A DNA stretch of 64,000 bases from Paramicrosporidium saccamoebae (taxonomy: Eukaryota > Rozellomycota). The stretch spans positions 21,640 to 85,639 of the forward strand of contig MTSL01000149.1 of NCBI GenBank assembly GCA_002794465.1, in the 5' to 3' direction. The position numbers and the translations under genes were made by a program. Below are positions 32,386-42,492 of this stretch, in pieces; positions within the stretch are counted from its first letter, which is position 1; every line of letters begins with the position of its first letter. The notes under the pieces are model-generated. The model was not told the DNA's origin. It saw nothing but the letters and a program-made list of their open reading frames with translations, and ran no database searches.

Positions 32386-33671
32386 TTATGCTGGAGGATA
32401 AAAGTTCATAAATAATACAGATCCAATCAAAGCATAGCCTAAATTTACCCCGACAATTGCAGATTTGACCCTGTCTGATCCGGTGGTAAAAAAGTGCGCC
32501 CAGGCCCAATATAATACTGGCTGGAATGAAAATAACCGAGCAATGATCTGGATATGGACAACAATGATAGAATACACAAGTAGAAGGAATAGTAGAACAA
32601 AGTGTGGAAGCATAATGTCTCGCAATAAAAAGCTCTTCTTGGACGAGTTAGAGAAGGCACCCAATGATATAACTCTCCTCCAGTCTGAATAAAAATACAT
32701 CCAACAAGCCGAGGCACACAACGTGACGACCGGCCAGGCGATCAGGAAATTTGGCACCTGGGACAGCTTCCAATACCGAAAAGCGCCGACATTCCAATAG
32801 TTTTGTTGGACAAAGCTGTAAATGTTTGGAACAGGGTGGGCACACCAGGGACGAGTAGGATTTGGAACACAGTAAGAATGGTATCCATAGTACTGAAATC
32901 CCAAAAACCCAGCCGCTGAGATTATAATAGCGAGCGATTCGCGAATCAACACTCGCACTCCGAGACGACCTTTGGCAAGATGCATCCACAGATCATACAG
33001 AAAAAATCCTACCAGCACTATTCCATTTGATCTGGTCAGTCCTGCCAAGCACCAGAGTACCGATGCTAAAATGCGCTGTCGCTGATAGAATGCTAACAGT
33101 CCCGCAGTAGTCAAAAACGAAAACAGGCTTTCGGCATATCTATCATATTAGACATACCCCCCAAAAATACAGAGCCGTCTGGAATGGATACGCAACGCTC
33201 AGCGTGGCAAATGCTGCCGAGACAAAGGCAAAATGTTCGTCAGCACCAAGTGTCAATGACAACCTACCAAAATCAGCAAATAGTCAATTATAACCGAAAA
33301 ATATTGACGACTGTAAAGAAATGACACAGATTGGCAAGCAGCACGCCAACAAGTAGACATCCCGTCAACATTGGCACACCAATCCATTTCAGACACTCAG
33401 CCCCCAGTCTCATCATCGCGGGGAGCAGTGGAAAGAAGGCGTGCTGATTCTCAAACTCGTAGCCGTGCATTGCAATTTGCAGAAAATATGCAGAGTCCCA
33501 TCGTGCAAATGGCGCTAGGACGGTGCTTAAAAGGTCAGACGAGTCGACTTGAGAGAGGAGCAGCTCTGTGTGGCTGTTGTACGGGTATAGAAAGCGAGCA
33601 CTGAAGAGAGCAAGAAGCAGCGAGAGTCCCTTTACGAAAAGAAAGAGGCGGAGTAATCTGCCCGCATACAT
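32386..33671 (-). CDS. GPI18: GPI mannosyltransferase II (PIG-V/GPI18)
   Basis: Exons 33671-33295, 33263-33171, 33139-32386; two 31-nt introns; 407 residues (yeast 433). It adds the second mannose to the GPI core in the ER lumen. The lumenal catalytic-loop motif is RWDSAYFLQIAMHGYEFENQHAFFPLLP near residues 55-80. YAESLFSFLTTAG appears only once intron 2 is removed, and GLTRSNGIVLVGFF follows. About eight membrane spans. The first ATG in frame is at 33671. With GPI8 this is the second GPI-pathway gene in the window. It is divergent from the TTI2-like gene with a 96-bp gap. Confidence 0.87.
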
Positions 33672-33767
33672 TGTTGGTCGAGCGTGAACACCCTTGCTGA
33701 ATGAGATGACGAGGGAGGAGGAGCTCGATGGTTTGGTCGAGGAAGCTTGGAACACAAATGGTATCAA

Positions 33768-34775
33768 ATGATGACTCGTTCGCTCATGTTAGATGCATAT
33801 ATTAATGAGGAGCTACTAAGGCGAATATTAGTACTGTGGAAGCCAGGACAGAACACTGAAGACGATGCTCTCATTCTAGTTAAAGTTCTGCGGTCGTTTC
33901 AAAGGACGACAGATGATGTCGACTACGCTACTATAGCTCTAGGGTGCCTGCCACAGTGGACACGTTTACTTCGCCCCTATTTTGAGGAGGCAAAGATGGC
34001 TACTGTGCCACCAACAGTCCTCGTTCGCCAGCAACTAAACCCAACAGTCGATTCTGAGCGACTTGGAATCTGGGACAACTCTTGTAGCTGGAGGAAGGAT
34101 CTTCGCGTCCCAGAGGCTTTTCTGTTCTGCCTCACTTGTCTTTCCGACAGAGCTATCACAAATTTAGAAGGTGCTAGCAAGCTGATCCCGTTCTTAATCC
34201 ATCTTGCAGAAGACTATGTACCTGATTTTCGCATCATTGGCGCAAATTGTATAAGACAGTTCCTGCGAGTTACTGTTCCCAAGGTCACCACGCAGATGCA
34301 AATCGACCTGTTATTCCACCAGATCTTGATGAAGAACTTTGCGTTTGAAAGCTTTGAATTAAAGAGAGTTTCCTTAGAATGTCTTTTACAAGATTTATAC
34401 ACGCTGGAGACGCTGGGCGCCGACCGGCAACTCGCTTGGCTTGAGGAATTGCTGCGTTTGATATTGAAAGAGGCGGCTTTTACAAAGGAGACGGATATTG
34501 TTTTGTTATATCTGGAAATGCTGGTCCCACTTGTACGGCTACTTGGACCTGCGACAATCTGCCATTTACAGTCATTGCTCTCTCTTGTTGTTGATTCCAC
34601 CGGGAACCGTGAACTGCTTGATCGTCTATCCCCGCTATTATTGGCCATCTTTGATACTGCATGGCCACGACTGCATGGACACGTAGTGATCATTGAAGAA
34701 ATCATGTCCCGTTTCGAAGATGCCCACATTGACTCTTCTCTATTCAAAGAACGGATCAAATTAATAAAGCAATAA
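33768..34775 (+). CDS. TTI2-like (TTT complex) helical-repeat protein
   Basis: A 335-residue single exon from ATG 33768 (33771 is also an ATG). TTI2 works with TEL2 and TTI1 to mature PIKK kinases (ATM, ATR, mTOR, DNA-PK family). Support is the central block PFLIHLAEDYVPDFRIIGANCIRQFL and the following repeated helices ending IFDTAWPRLHGHVVII, which follow the C-terminal half of TTI2 in order. There is no catalytic motif to confirm. The match is from recalled weak conservation. Confidence 0.6.
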   Translation: MMTRSLMLDAYINEELLRRILVLWKPGQNTEDDALILVKVLRSFQRTTDDVDYATIALGCLPQWTRLLRPYFEEAKMATVPPTVLVRQQLNPTVDSERLGIWDNSCSWRKDLRVPEAFLFCLTCLSDRAITNLEGASKLIPFLIHLAEDYVPDFRIIGANCIRQFLRVTVPKVTTQMQIDLLFHQILMKNFAFESFELKRVSLECLLQDLYTLETLGADRQLAWLEELLRLILKEAAFTKETDIVLLYLEMLVPLVRLLGPATICHLQSLLSLVVDSTGNRELLDRLSPLLLAIFDTAWPRLHGHVVIIEEIMSRFEDAHIDSSLFKERIKLIKQ

Positions 34776-34851
34776 TTGTCCGAGTGTGAGATGGTTAACT
34801 GCGGGCCAGGGATATCAATAAAGGGCCTTTACTCATAACCTCACATTGTTG

Positions 34852-37368
34852 ATGCTCTCAAAAGGGCAGCGTCTTTTCCTGGAACAATTCACTGCCACTC
34901 CAAAGAACGACGACAAACAATGGGAGACGCTCCTTGGGATTGCAGATTTCATGGTGAGGACAAGCCAGGTCCTGGATGCAGCTCTACGGACCGTGCTAAT
35001 AAGTCAAAGCTGTGTGGACATCCGGTTGTCTGATTGTGCGCGGAGAACACTCGAGTCCGCTGTCAATTATGCATTGCGGTCACTAGAGTCGGATGATATA
35101 ATGGAAGTGGGTTTGGTATTTGCAAATCTCACTAAAAAGAATGGCATGAAGGGCGCGGCCAGCTTGCAGAGTGGCGCCATAAAGCGTCTCCTGAAAAGAC
35201 CGACTGTCAATGAAACCATTGTAAAACTTTTAATGGCATCAGTGGATGAGATGAGTGAATTTCTGGCAGAGATTGTCTCTAATAATGGCTGGTCTCAGCA
35301 AGTTGTCAATTTGCTGACGCAAATCGTGACGAGAATGGATTATGATGCAAGGAGCAATATAATAGAGGGGCTCCCTGTGAGCCAGGTGGATGAACTACCT
35401 TTTTTGATGGACCTGGTCAAGAATATTGGTTGCGATATCGACATGATCTTGCGCTTGCATGACCATCTTGTGAAGCATAGATATCCATTTCAGCACTGTG
35501 AACGCTTCCGGATGCTGTTGGAATGCACACCATTGACAAACAAGTGGGCAATCGCCAACATTTGCTCCAACGCTGAGCGGTTTATTGTGCAAAGTCACGA
35601 CGGGAGTGGCCTTACTGGGCTGGCCAGTGTGATTTCTGCATTGATCGTGGTTGACAGTGCAGACATTGATCGTGTTTTAGGTGCGCTGTGTAGGGCAATT
35701 GAAAAATGTACGCATTTTGATCCGCAAATGGTCTCTGTGCTATCCGAGCTGGTCTGTTCAACAGTCAATTTGCATTTAAAATCCTCCCAAGATGCCTGGA
35801 CCGCTATTTGCCAGAACGCATCCGCTTTGGAATTGATTTTGGATGCTGTGATGACCTCTCCGAAGCCGTGGTTGCTGTACAATCAATCTCTGGCCACGGG
35901 ACTCGACTTTCGTGTGCCACAGCAAAGTTCCATTCGCTCTAAAACTCTAGCCAGTATTGCACATTTGCTATCATGTACACTTCGATCTGGCTGCCCATTG
36001 AGCAAGGTAATAGATGTGGTCATTTTTATTCATCAATAGGAGCCATGTGATACTCTCATTCTCTTGATAGGCGTCTTGGTAAAGGCACCATTTTCATCGA
36101 CTGTTTCAGGTCCTGCAGACTTTGCACAGTCAAATTATCCATTGATCTGTAGCATTTTTGCAGACTTGTGTTTGTATCAAGTAAGAAATTCCTGGAAAAC
36201 CTGGCGACAGCTTACCACAGAGTACTGCTTTGCTGCTCCATGGATTTTGTATGGAAAGACTGTATGGCACATGTACATCCCTCCGGCATTGTATCGGCAA
36301 TGGTTAAGCCGGGCGGATGTATGCCCCACAGAAATCGCTGATTTAAAGACTGGCTTCAGGGATCAGATTATCGGCACTGCGATTCTTGATCTGCTACACT
36401 GGAATGTACCCGATACTGGCGTGCTTCTGGCGCAAATGCGGCATGTTTTTAGTTTGAGCAAAGATTTCACAGAATTGATCCGAATGGAAATTACCAATTC
36501 TAAGATTTGGTCCCTGTTTCCGCAGTGTACACTGGCTAGTTTGGACTTGATTGTCGTCGGAAGGGAACAGCACGCACTGAAAGTCATCTTGGGAATTTTG
36601 GATTATCCGTGGGAAAACTACACTCTAGAAGGCATCATTATCAAAATGATAAAAGTCTTTTGTGAAAGACAGTGCTTCTCTTTCAACGTCTTTACCTCCA
36701 TTGCCAGGATTGTACATGCCACCGGCTCCTCGGCTGCAATTGATGAACTGGATTTGCTACTGGACTCGGTCTGTACATTAAATGCTCCCATTTTTCCTGC
36801 AACAGTACAGATGACTACCGTCGTGAGCGACTTTCTGCTAACCCGTCTCACTAGCATCATCTTTGCCAAACCCCAACTATCAGCCTGCGACAACATGCGT
36901 TCTCTCTTGCGAGGGATCTTGAGAGCATTACCGCAGTCCTGGATAGCCAAGTTCCTGACTAACCTGCTCCCCTTGCTCGTTGATATGCAAGCGAATGATT
37001 TTTTATCCTTGTTTCGGCGGTTCGTTACGCAGGTCGTCTTGGAGCGACCAGTTCGGCTGCACGGCCTCCCGTTAGGGTTCTTTGATATAGATGAAGACCT
37101 GAACGTGTCTCACGCTGCTGATGACGTCACAGATGATGGCAATGATGAGCTGCACGTTCATATACTTACTCCCATGCAATGTTGTTCCAAAATGACAATT
37201 GATTTGCGGATTCTTGGAGCAGTATATGCTGATTTTGCTCGACCGGGACAAATCCTGGTACTTGCCAAGGCTGAAGAATTGGGCTATAAGGACGAAGACA
37301 TGGCATCCAATGGACTGGTCGCTGCGTGTGGCGAATATAATCCATTGTTTGACATAATCCTACGCTGA
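34852..37368 (+). CDS. large alpha-helical repeat-like protein, family not recognised
   Basis: Exons 34852-36006 and 36040-37368; one 33-nt phase-0 intron (GTAATAG...CAATAG); 827 residues. It is rich in leucine/isoleucine helices of about 35-40 residues, like HEAT/ARM proteins, with no signal peptide or membrane span. An acidic stretch (DVTDDGNDELH) lies near residue 755. It starts 77 bp after the TTI2-like gene on the same strand. I considered URB1/URB2, exportin-type and THADA-type proteins but saw no diagnostic block for any. Confidence 0.7.
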
Positions 37369-37526
37369 TTTTTGAACACACTTGCCCAGTAGTTAGGACT
37401 GTGAATTTGTCAATATGAAAAACTCGTTTCATTGGTGAAAAAGTCAGCCGACCAATTAAAGTTGTCCAATTGAAACACTCGTCAGTTCCGCCTATATGGG
37501 CCTAGTGGCCTGCATCTGGCTCTGAA

Positions 37527-39206
37527 ATGGGCGTAAAGATCTCTGAAGACTTGGAGGACGTTGACATTGCAGAGGTAGAGAAGGAATATCTCCTAGGCAA
37601 AACCAGCACCGTCAATGTCAAGAGCATCTTGCTGTTGTTTGGTGAAGGAGTTCTCTTTACCCTCCTCGCGCTGCTCCCAGCCTTTTTCGTTTGGTTATGC
37701 ACTGAATTTACAGAATATGACCTGGTTGTTATCAAGGCATCGTCTGGAAGCGACACTCGCATGGAATTTATTCGCTGGTCAGTGTTCTCAGCCGTCCTGT
37801 ACAGCACCTATCTGTCTCTGCTTGTGTCTATTCAGATTGCCCCCAGTATCTTGCTCTGGTGTATTGAGTCTCTCCGAGGCCGTATCTCTTACACTGCTCG
37901 TCGTCAACTGCACCATGCCCGCAACGTGGAACACTGGATTGCTGTTGCCGTCTTTTTTATTGCTATTTCCTTTGTCAGCGCACGTCTAATGTACAACACG
38001 AGCTTCATCAGCACACTGACAGTGACAATGAGCGGTCAAACGACTGATCAGACGGGAGACTTGATTCTGGAGAGATTGTACGTGCTGATTGTACTTATGG
38101 CTGTATCGGTGGCGGCTGGCCGCTACCTGCTATCAGTGATATCTTATAGCTTCCTGCAGACTGCATTTGCCAAAAGAATTCACATTTGCAACTACAAGTA
38201 CAGCGTACTGTATCGATTATTTAGCGCACTGTCACGTGGTATCCCATCGGAAAGAAAAAAGGTTAGTCGTCGCTCGTCGACAGTGTCCTTGGCGCCCGAC
38301 ACTGGAATGGATTTGTCGTCGGGGAAGCGTTCAGAGGAGATTGCTGATCTCATATTTGAAAAGTTGTGTCCGTCTACGCGAGAGTATTTGCGTGAAGATG
38401 ACTTTAGCCCGTATTTTGATGCTGACCAGGTGACCAAGGCCTTTAATGTATTCAATGTACAAGACACGCCTCGTGTAGAAATTAACGAATTCCGCGAGTC
38501 TATCCATCAAATCCACGAGGAACGCCACAACATTACTCGCTCCTTATACTGCCACAATCATATTGTCCGCAAATTGGGCTACATTTTTGATGGTCTTGCT
38601 GCCATCATGACGGTACTCTTTGGCGTGGCCTTGTTCAAGCTCCAGACTGCCGCGGTCGTGGTGGTATTTGGGACTGTTTACATTGGCTTGAATTTCGCCG
38701 TCCAAACCGGACTGCGGGGGGCCTATGATGCGTTGCACTTTATCTTTGTTGCGCACGTATTTGACGTCGGTGATCGAGTAATAATTAATGGAGTGAGCTT
38801 GCTAGTGGAGAGGATTGATGTATTTACGACGTTGTTCCGGCAAGCAGACGGCACGGCGGTGTATATTGCAAATAGCAATCTGACCAACGCCAAGATTTAC
38901 AACATTCGTCGCTCAGGTCACAGTAGCGAGCTATTCCCAGTCGAGACTGACACTACGGCTTCCACGGAAAAGATATGGCTACTGCGCGATGCATTGGTGC
39001 AGTTCACCTCTGAACACCCACGAGAGTTTACGGGATTGGTTGAGGTAAACGCGCTAGAGGTTGTTAATGCTACAACTACAAAAGTTGTGCTCCAAGTAGA
39101 GTTCCTTGGAAACTTTCAGAACATTTCTACATTGACAATGCGCAAAAACTTAATCTCGAGCGAAATTGACAGAATCGTAGATCGTCTCTCTCTAAAACCA
39201 CGATAA
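37527..39206 (+). CDS. MscS-like mechanosensitive channel with EF-hand-like insert
   Basis: A 559-residue single exon. Four hydrophobic spans occupy residues ~30-220. A cytosolic insert contains an EF-hand-like segment around DDFSPYFDADQVTKAFNVFN and VEINEFRESI. The pore-lining helix and beta domain follow (FAVQTGLRGAYDALHFIFV, HVFDVGDRVIINGVSLLVERI, YIANSNLTNAKIYNIRRSG). This layout is that of fungal Msy1/Msy2 ER channels, which regulate calcium under hypo-osmotic shock. The EF-hand looks degenerate: the second loop lacks several acidic ligands. Confidence 0.87.
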   Translation: MGVKISEDLEDVDIAEVEKEYLLGKTSTVNVKSILLLFGEGVLFTLLALLPAFFVWLCTEFTEYDLVVIKASSGSDTRMEFIRWSVFSAVLYSTYLSLLVSIQIAPSILLWCIESLRGRISYTARRQLHHARNVEHWIAVAVFFIAISFVSARLMYNTSFISTLTVTMSGQTTDQTGDLILERLYVLIVLMAVSVAAGRYLLSVISYSFLQTAFAKRIHICNYKYSVLYRLFSALSRGIPSERKKVSRRSSTVSLAPDTGMDLSSGKRSEEIADLIFEKLCPSTREYLREDDFSPYFDADQVTKAFNVFNVQDTPRVEINEFRESIHQIHEERHNITRSLYCHNHIVRKLGYIFDGLAAIMTVLFGVALFKLQTAAVVVVFGTVYIGLNFAVQTGLRGAYDALHFIFVAHVFDVGDRVIINGVSLLVERIDVFTTLFRQADGTAVYIANSNLTNAKIYNIRRSGHSSELFPVETDTTASTEKIWLLRDALVQFTSEHPREFTGLVEVNALEVVNATTTKVVLQVEFLGNFQNISTLTMRKNLISSEIDRIVDRLSLKPR

Positions 39207-39285
39207 ACACTATTGAACTGACTTTTTACGCGGCCCATGGCAGGGAGGGTCGATCTAATAAACACTAGTGAAATGACTTTTTATG
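39203..39285. repeat. 28-bp imperfect direct repeat, 55 bp apart, starting at a stop codon
   Basis: ATAAACACTATTGAACTGAC (continuing TTTTTACG) at 39203-39230 recurs as ATAAACACTAGTGAAATGAC (continuing TTTTTATG) at 39258-39285. The first copy begins inside the last codons and stop (TAA, 39204-39206) of the MscS-like gene. Confidence 0.75.
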
Positions 39286-39413
39286 TACCCTATAGTGCAT
39301 TAATTATTTACAATTCTAATAACAAAACGCAGGCTGATCCCGTAGATTTTTTCCATGGCCAGAGACGGAATCGACGCACTTCTATCGTGGATTGTCATTC
39401 TCAATGTTCAACA

Positions 39414-39932
39414 CTAGTCGTTGTAGAAAAAGGCTGGTTCTACGTTGCCATCCACATGTCTGGATCCCACTACCAGCTTGGGCACCAATCTTTGCAATGC
39501 TTTGTTAACAAATGCGCTTCTCAGCCTCACCATGTCAAACCTTAAGAATACCAACGGAGTTTCTGACACGGCCATCCTTTCCACTGCCTCTCGACTCGCG
39601 CCTTCGGCAGCTACTAGCACCCCCACTCCGCTCCCCACGGTGCCCTCCAGCTCTCGCACATATGCTGGTGGACAGGGCCGGCTAATGTATTTGCATTGGA
39701 CAACAACGGGGAGTGGCGTGGGAAGCTGCCACTGGCCACAAAGGTCGATGCCCCCGTCAGAACGGCCACCAACATGGCGTGTGGTGATTCCGATGGTACG
39801 CAACATGGCTTGGCATCTTTCTTCATAGCGACGGCCTATGGTGGCATGGGATTGCTCGCCAGTCTTCGGAATAGTACTATAAAGTCGGTATACATGAAGC
39901 CGCCCTATATGGGGCAAGTGCATTAATCCCAT
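39414..39932 (-). CDS. RRG7: RRG7-like mitochondrial protein, restriction-endonuclease fold
   Basis: A 172-residue single exon. RRG7 is a fungal mitochondrial protein needed for respiratory growth and has a PD-(D/E)XK-like fold. The key block is GGRSDGGIDLCGQWQLP, then VVVQCKY and VRELEGTVGSGVGVLVAAEG, giving the D...(Q)xK arrangement (D near residue 58, QCK near 78). The N-terminus (MGLMHLPHIGRLHVYRLYS) is basic and could be a mitochondrial presequence. Shorter than yeast RRG7 (about 240), mainly at the N-terminus. Confidence 0.8.
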   Translation of the reverse strand: MGLMHLPHIGRLHVYRLYSTIPKTGEQSHATIGRRYEERCQAMLRTIGITTRHVGGRSDGGIDLCGQWQLPTPLPVVVQCKYISRPCPPAYVRELEGTVGSGVGVLVAAEGASREAVERMAVSETPLVFLRFDMVRLRSAFVNKALQRLVPKLVVGSRHVDGNVEPAFFYND

Positions 39933-40170
39933 GTCTGTCTATGAGCATCTTTTGCATTTTACGATTTGTCTATGGGCGACAGAGGACTGTTTATTAACAA
40001 CTGGTATGGACTCAGCGGCATAGTGGCACTATGCTAAAACATAGGTAGAGTATCAATCCCTTCACTCTTCACTCTTCACCTCCGACTCCGACTCCTTTCT
40101 GCGTTTGCTCACACAAATACCCAGCTAATCATTTCACCACTTTACATCAGGACGCAATATCTGGTGGGCC

Positions 40171-40180
40171 TATATAAAAG
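40171..40180 (+). promoter_or_regulatory. TATA-box-like TATATAAAAG upstream of ADA3
   Basis: TATATAAAAG sits 154 bp before the proposed ADA3 ATG, with a TGATTGG (inverted CCAAT) at 40247-40253 between them. The rest of the 39933-40333 spacer shows TTCACTC and CCGACTC microrepeats at about 40062-40093 and no gene. Confidence 0.4.
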
Positions 40181-40333
40181 GCTACCATGAACGCATTTAG
40201 TGTTGCAGAATTTCCATGTATCACCAATGTGAAAAACTATCGACGCTGATTGGTCAACATCTTACAGCGCACCCTTGCAACCTCAATAACTGAGGCCGAC
40301 AACTCTCAGCGGCATATTACAAAAGGCCAAATC

Positions 40334-42156
40334 ATGCAAAGCGCCCCGTCTCGCGAGTCTGCTACCACTGGATCATCCGCCGAAGCCCTCCCGCAAGCCA
40401 AGGTAGAGTGCCCCATTGTCCTCTCCTCCCCACCACCCCTCTCCCCCCCTCCCGCCGACANNNNNNNNNNNNNNNNNNNNNNNNNNNNNNNNNNNNNNNN
40501 NNNNNNNNNNNNNNNNNNNNNNNNNNNNNNNNNNNNNNNNNNNNNNNNNNNNNNNNNNNNNNNNNNNNNNNNNNNNNNNNNNNNNNNNNNNNNNNNNNNN
40601 NNNNCTTTCCCTCGGCACCACCAGCGAACAGCGTGTCGGCTATCTACATCAACAGTTGGAGAAGCTGCAGAACTGGATCCGGGAGGCGTTTGCAACAGAG
40701 GACGTACAACAATGGGCTGAGCAGGTCGTCCTTACCAAATCAGGACAAGCGGAGGCCACGGTGAACCTTATTTCGTATGAATTCATTCCGTTTCAGAGTC
40801 TTATTAATTTATAGACCACGACTGGAGGAGGAGGTGAAACCTGTACTGCCACTGCGCATCAAGCTTGTAGATGATAAGAGCAAACCCATCACACCGCCTG
40901 CACCCCGCAGCGGCACAGGAAGCAAGAACCTGAGCAGGATGATGAGTCGTCCCTCCGAAGCCACTGCTGAGACAAAGGCCAGAACTGCTGTTAGCCAAAC
41001 CCCCATCACAGTCTTTTGGAACTATATGGAGCCATTCTTCAAGTCTGTCGATGAGAACGACCTGAGGGTCCTAGATGATACGAGCAAGTTTATTGATCCG
41101 GCACCATTCACAATTCCGCCTCTAGGGCGACATTATGAGGAACACTGGAGGGAAGCGTATGGCTACACGGTGCATGGTAGGTCGACAAGGAGGAGGCCGA
41201 TACAGAACGGCGCCGATGCTGAAGCCAACTCACCCCCAAGAGTTGCATCTCTCAGAGAACGACTATTAGCCATGCTGATTGAAGAGAATTTGACAGTCCC
41301 TGAGACTTCAGAAAATGGAGGCACTGGTGATTCTACTCCCCCTGATGAAATCTCTCAGGAACAATCCGCCTCTCCCCCGCCCCTAGAGACCCTCAAGGGC
41401 ATCAACTTTGTGCATGTCGATGAGCGAATCAGACAGGAACTTTCCCAATCAGGACTCTGCTCCTTTGTCCCCAAAGTCGATTATCAAGAGGATGACGAGA
41501 TTTGCGCTGAAATGCGGACTCTTCAGAGAAGGCTACGAAACCAAGTTTGTTTGAATCACTACAGGAAGAGAAAGTTGGCCGAATTAGTTCGAACCAAGTT
41601 ACCTTCTCAAGAATTCTACACTCTTCTTGGCGAGATTGACAAGCAGATCGAGCAGGCCTATTCTAAGAGATCAAGGGTACAGAAGCAGCAGAAAAAGAAG
41701 AAGGTGTCTGTAACTACACCGTCACCAAGTCCAGTCAACACCCCAATGGAACCTATCCCATTGGTAGAGACACGCCAAAAATTGCTTGCCGCATTCTCGG
41801 ACATTATTCCAAGTCAGCGTGAATTTCTTGCCTCCTCCGCACCTGCTGCACTCTTTAATGCCGCAGACGAAGCCAAGGTACTACAGTACGCACATGATTC
41901 TGGGAATTGGTTACCGATCCCAGAACAATCATTACACCACGTAAAGTTGGCGAAGCAGCCGGCACATCCAGTGTTCCCTGCATTAGAGCGACAGAGACAA
42001 TCTTTAACAGCATTGGAACGAGAACGACAGTCCTCGACTGTATCCGATAGGGAGAGGCAACCATCAGCTGTATCGGAGCGAGAAATGCAATCCTCTACTG
42101 TATCAGAGCGGGAGAGGCAATCGTCAATTGTGTTTGAGACTCCGACACCTTTATAA
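40334..42156 (+). CDS. NGG1: SAGA/ADA complex subunit ADA3 (NGG1), interrupted by an N gap
   Basis: Proposed ATG at 40334. The Pro/Ser-rich N-terminus runs into a 144-N assembly gap (40461-40604), after which TSEQRVGYLHQQLEKLQNW resumes in a different frame. So either the gap length is wrong or an intron lies inside it. A 40-nt phase-2 intron at 40775-40814 (GTATGA...TTATAG) joins GQAEATVNLI to PRLEEEVKP. The C-terminal ADA3 domain is clear: DDEICAEMRTLQRRLRNQV, then QEFYTLLGEIDKQIEQAYSK and a KKKKK stretch. ADA3 links ADA2-GCN5 acetyltransferase to the rest of SAGA. The C-terminal tail is a run of 10-residue ERERQSSTVS-type repeats. Confidence 0.85.
40461..40604. other. assembly gap (144 N)
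   Basis: A run of 144 undetermined bases inside the ADA3 N-terminal region. The left flank is a C-rich low-complexity tract (CCCCACCACCCCTCTCC and similar), the likely reason for the break. Confidence 0.99.
41985..42135 (+). repeat. 30-bp tandem repeat encoding the ADA3 C-terminal tail
   Basis: About five 30-bp units encode ERERQSSTVS-like decapeptides (LERQRQSLTA, LERERQSSTV, SDRERQPSAV, SEREMQSSTV, SERERQSSIV). Codon differences between units show it is not brand new. Confidence 0.85.
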
Positions 42157-42280
42157 ACTTTACATTTGTCGAAATTGTTTAGTACTGTGGGCATTAGTAG
42201 AGTAATGGGCGCGAGGAATTTATCAAGAGTCTCTACTGCTATTGATCAGAGATGACGATCCTTTGCTACGAGAGAGTAAA

Positions 42281-42475
42281 TAGGAGCCATTACTGCACGC
42301 CTCACAGGTATAAAGGGTCTTTACCACTATAATACAAGCTTCACAGATATAAAGGCGCCCTATTACTGTGCTACAAGCCTCGGATATAAAGGGTCTCTGT
42401 TACTATGTTACAGGCCTCGTAGATACAAAGGGTCGCTATTACTATACTACATGCCTTATAGATCTACGGGTATAC
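42281..42475. repeat. ~39-bp tandem repeat, 4-5 units, TATAAAGGGTC core
   Basis: Units begin CTCACAGGTATAAAGGGTC at 42301, then TTCACAGATATAAAGG, CTCGGATATAAAGGGTC, CTCGTAGATACAAAGGGTC and a final CTTATAGATCTACGGG. Each ends in a TTACTATACTACAxGC block, and a half unit precedes at 42281. It fills the convergent spacer between ADA3 and the RasGEF gene. Confidence 0.85.
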
Positions 42476-42492
42476 CATTGTTAGAAATGGTC

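Noticed and set aside
37527-39206. MscS-like gene as bacterial transfer
   Set aside because: The EF-hand-containing layout is the native fungal Msy form, and base composition matches its neighbours.
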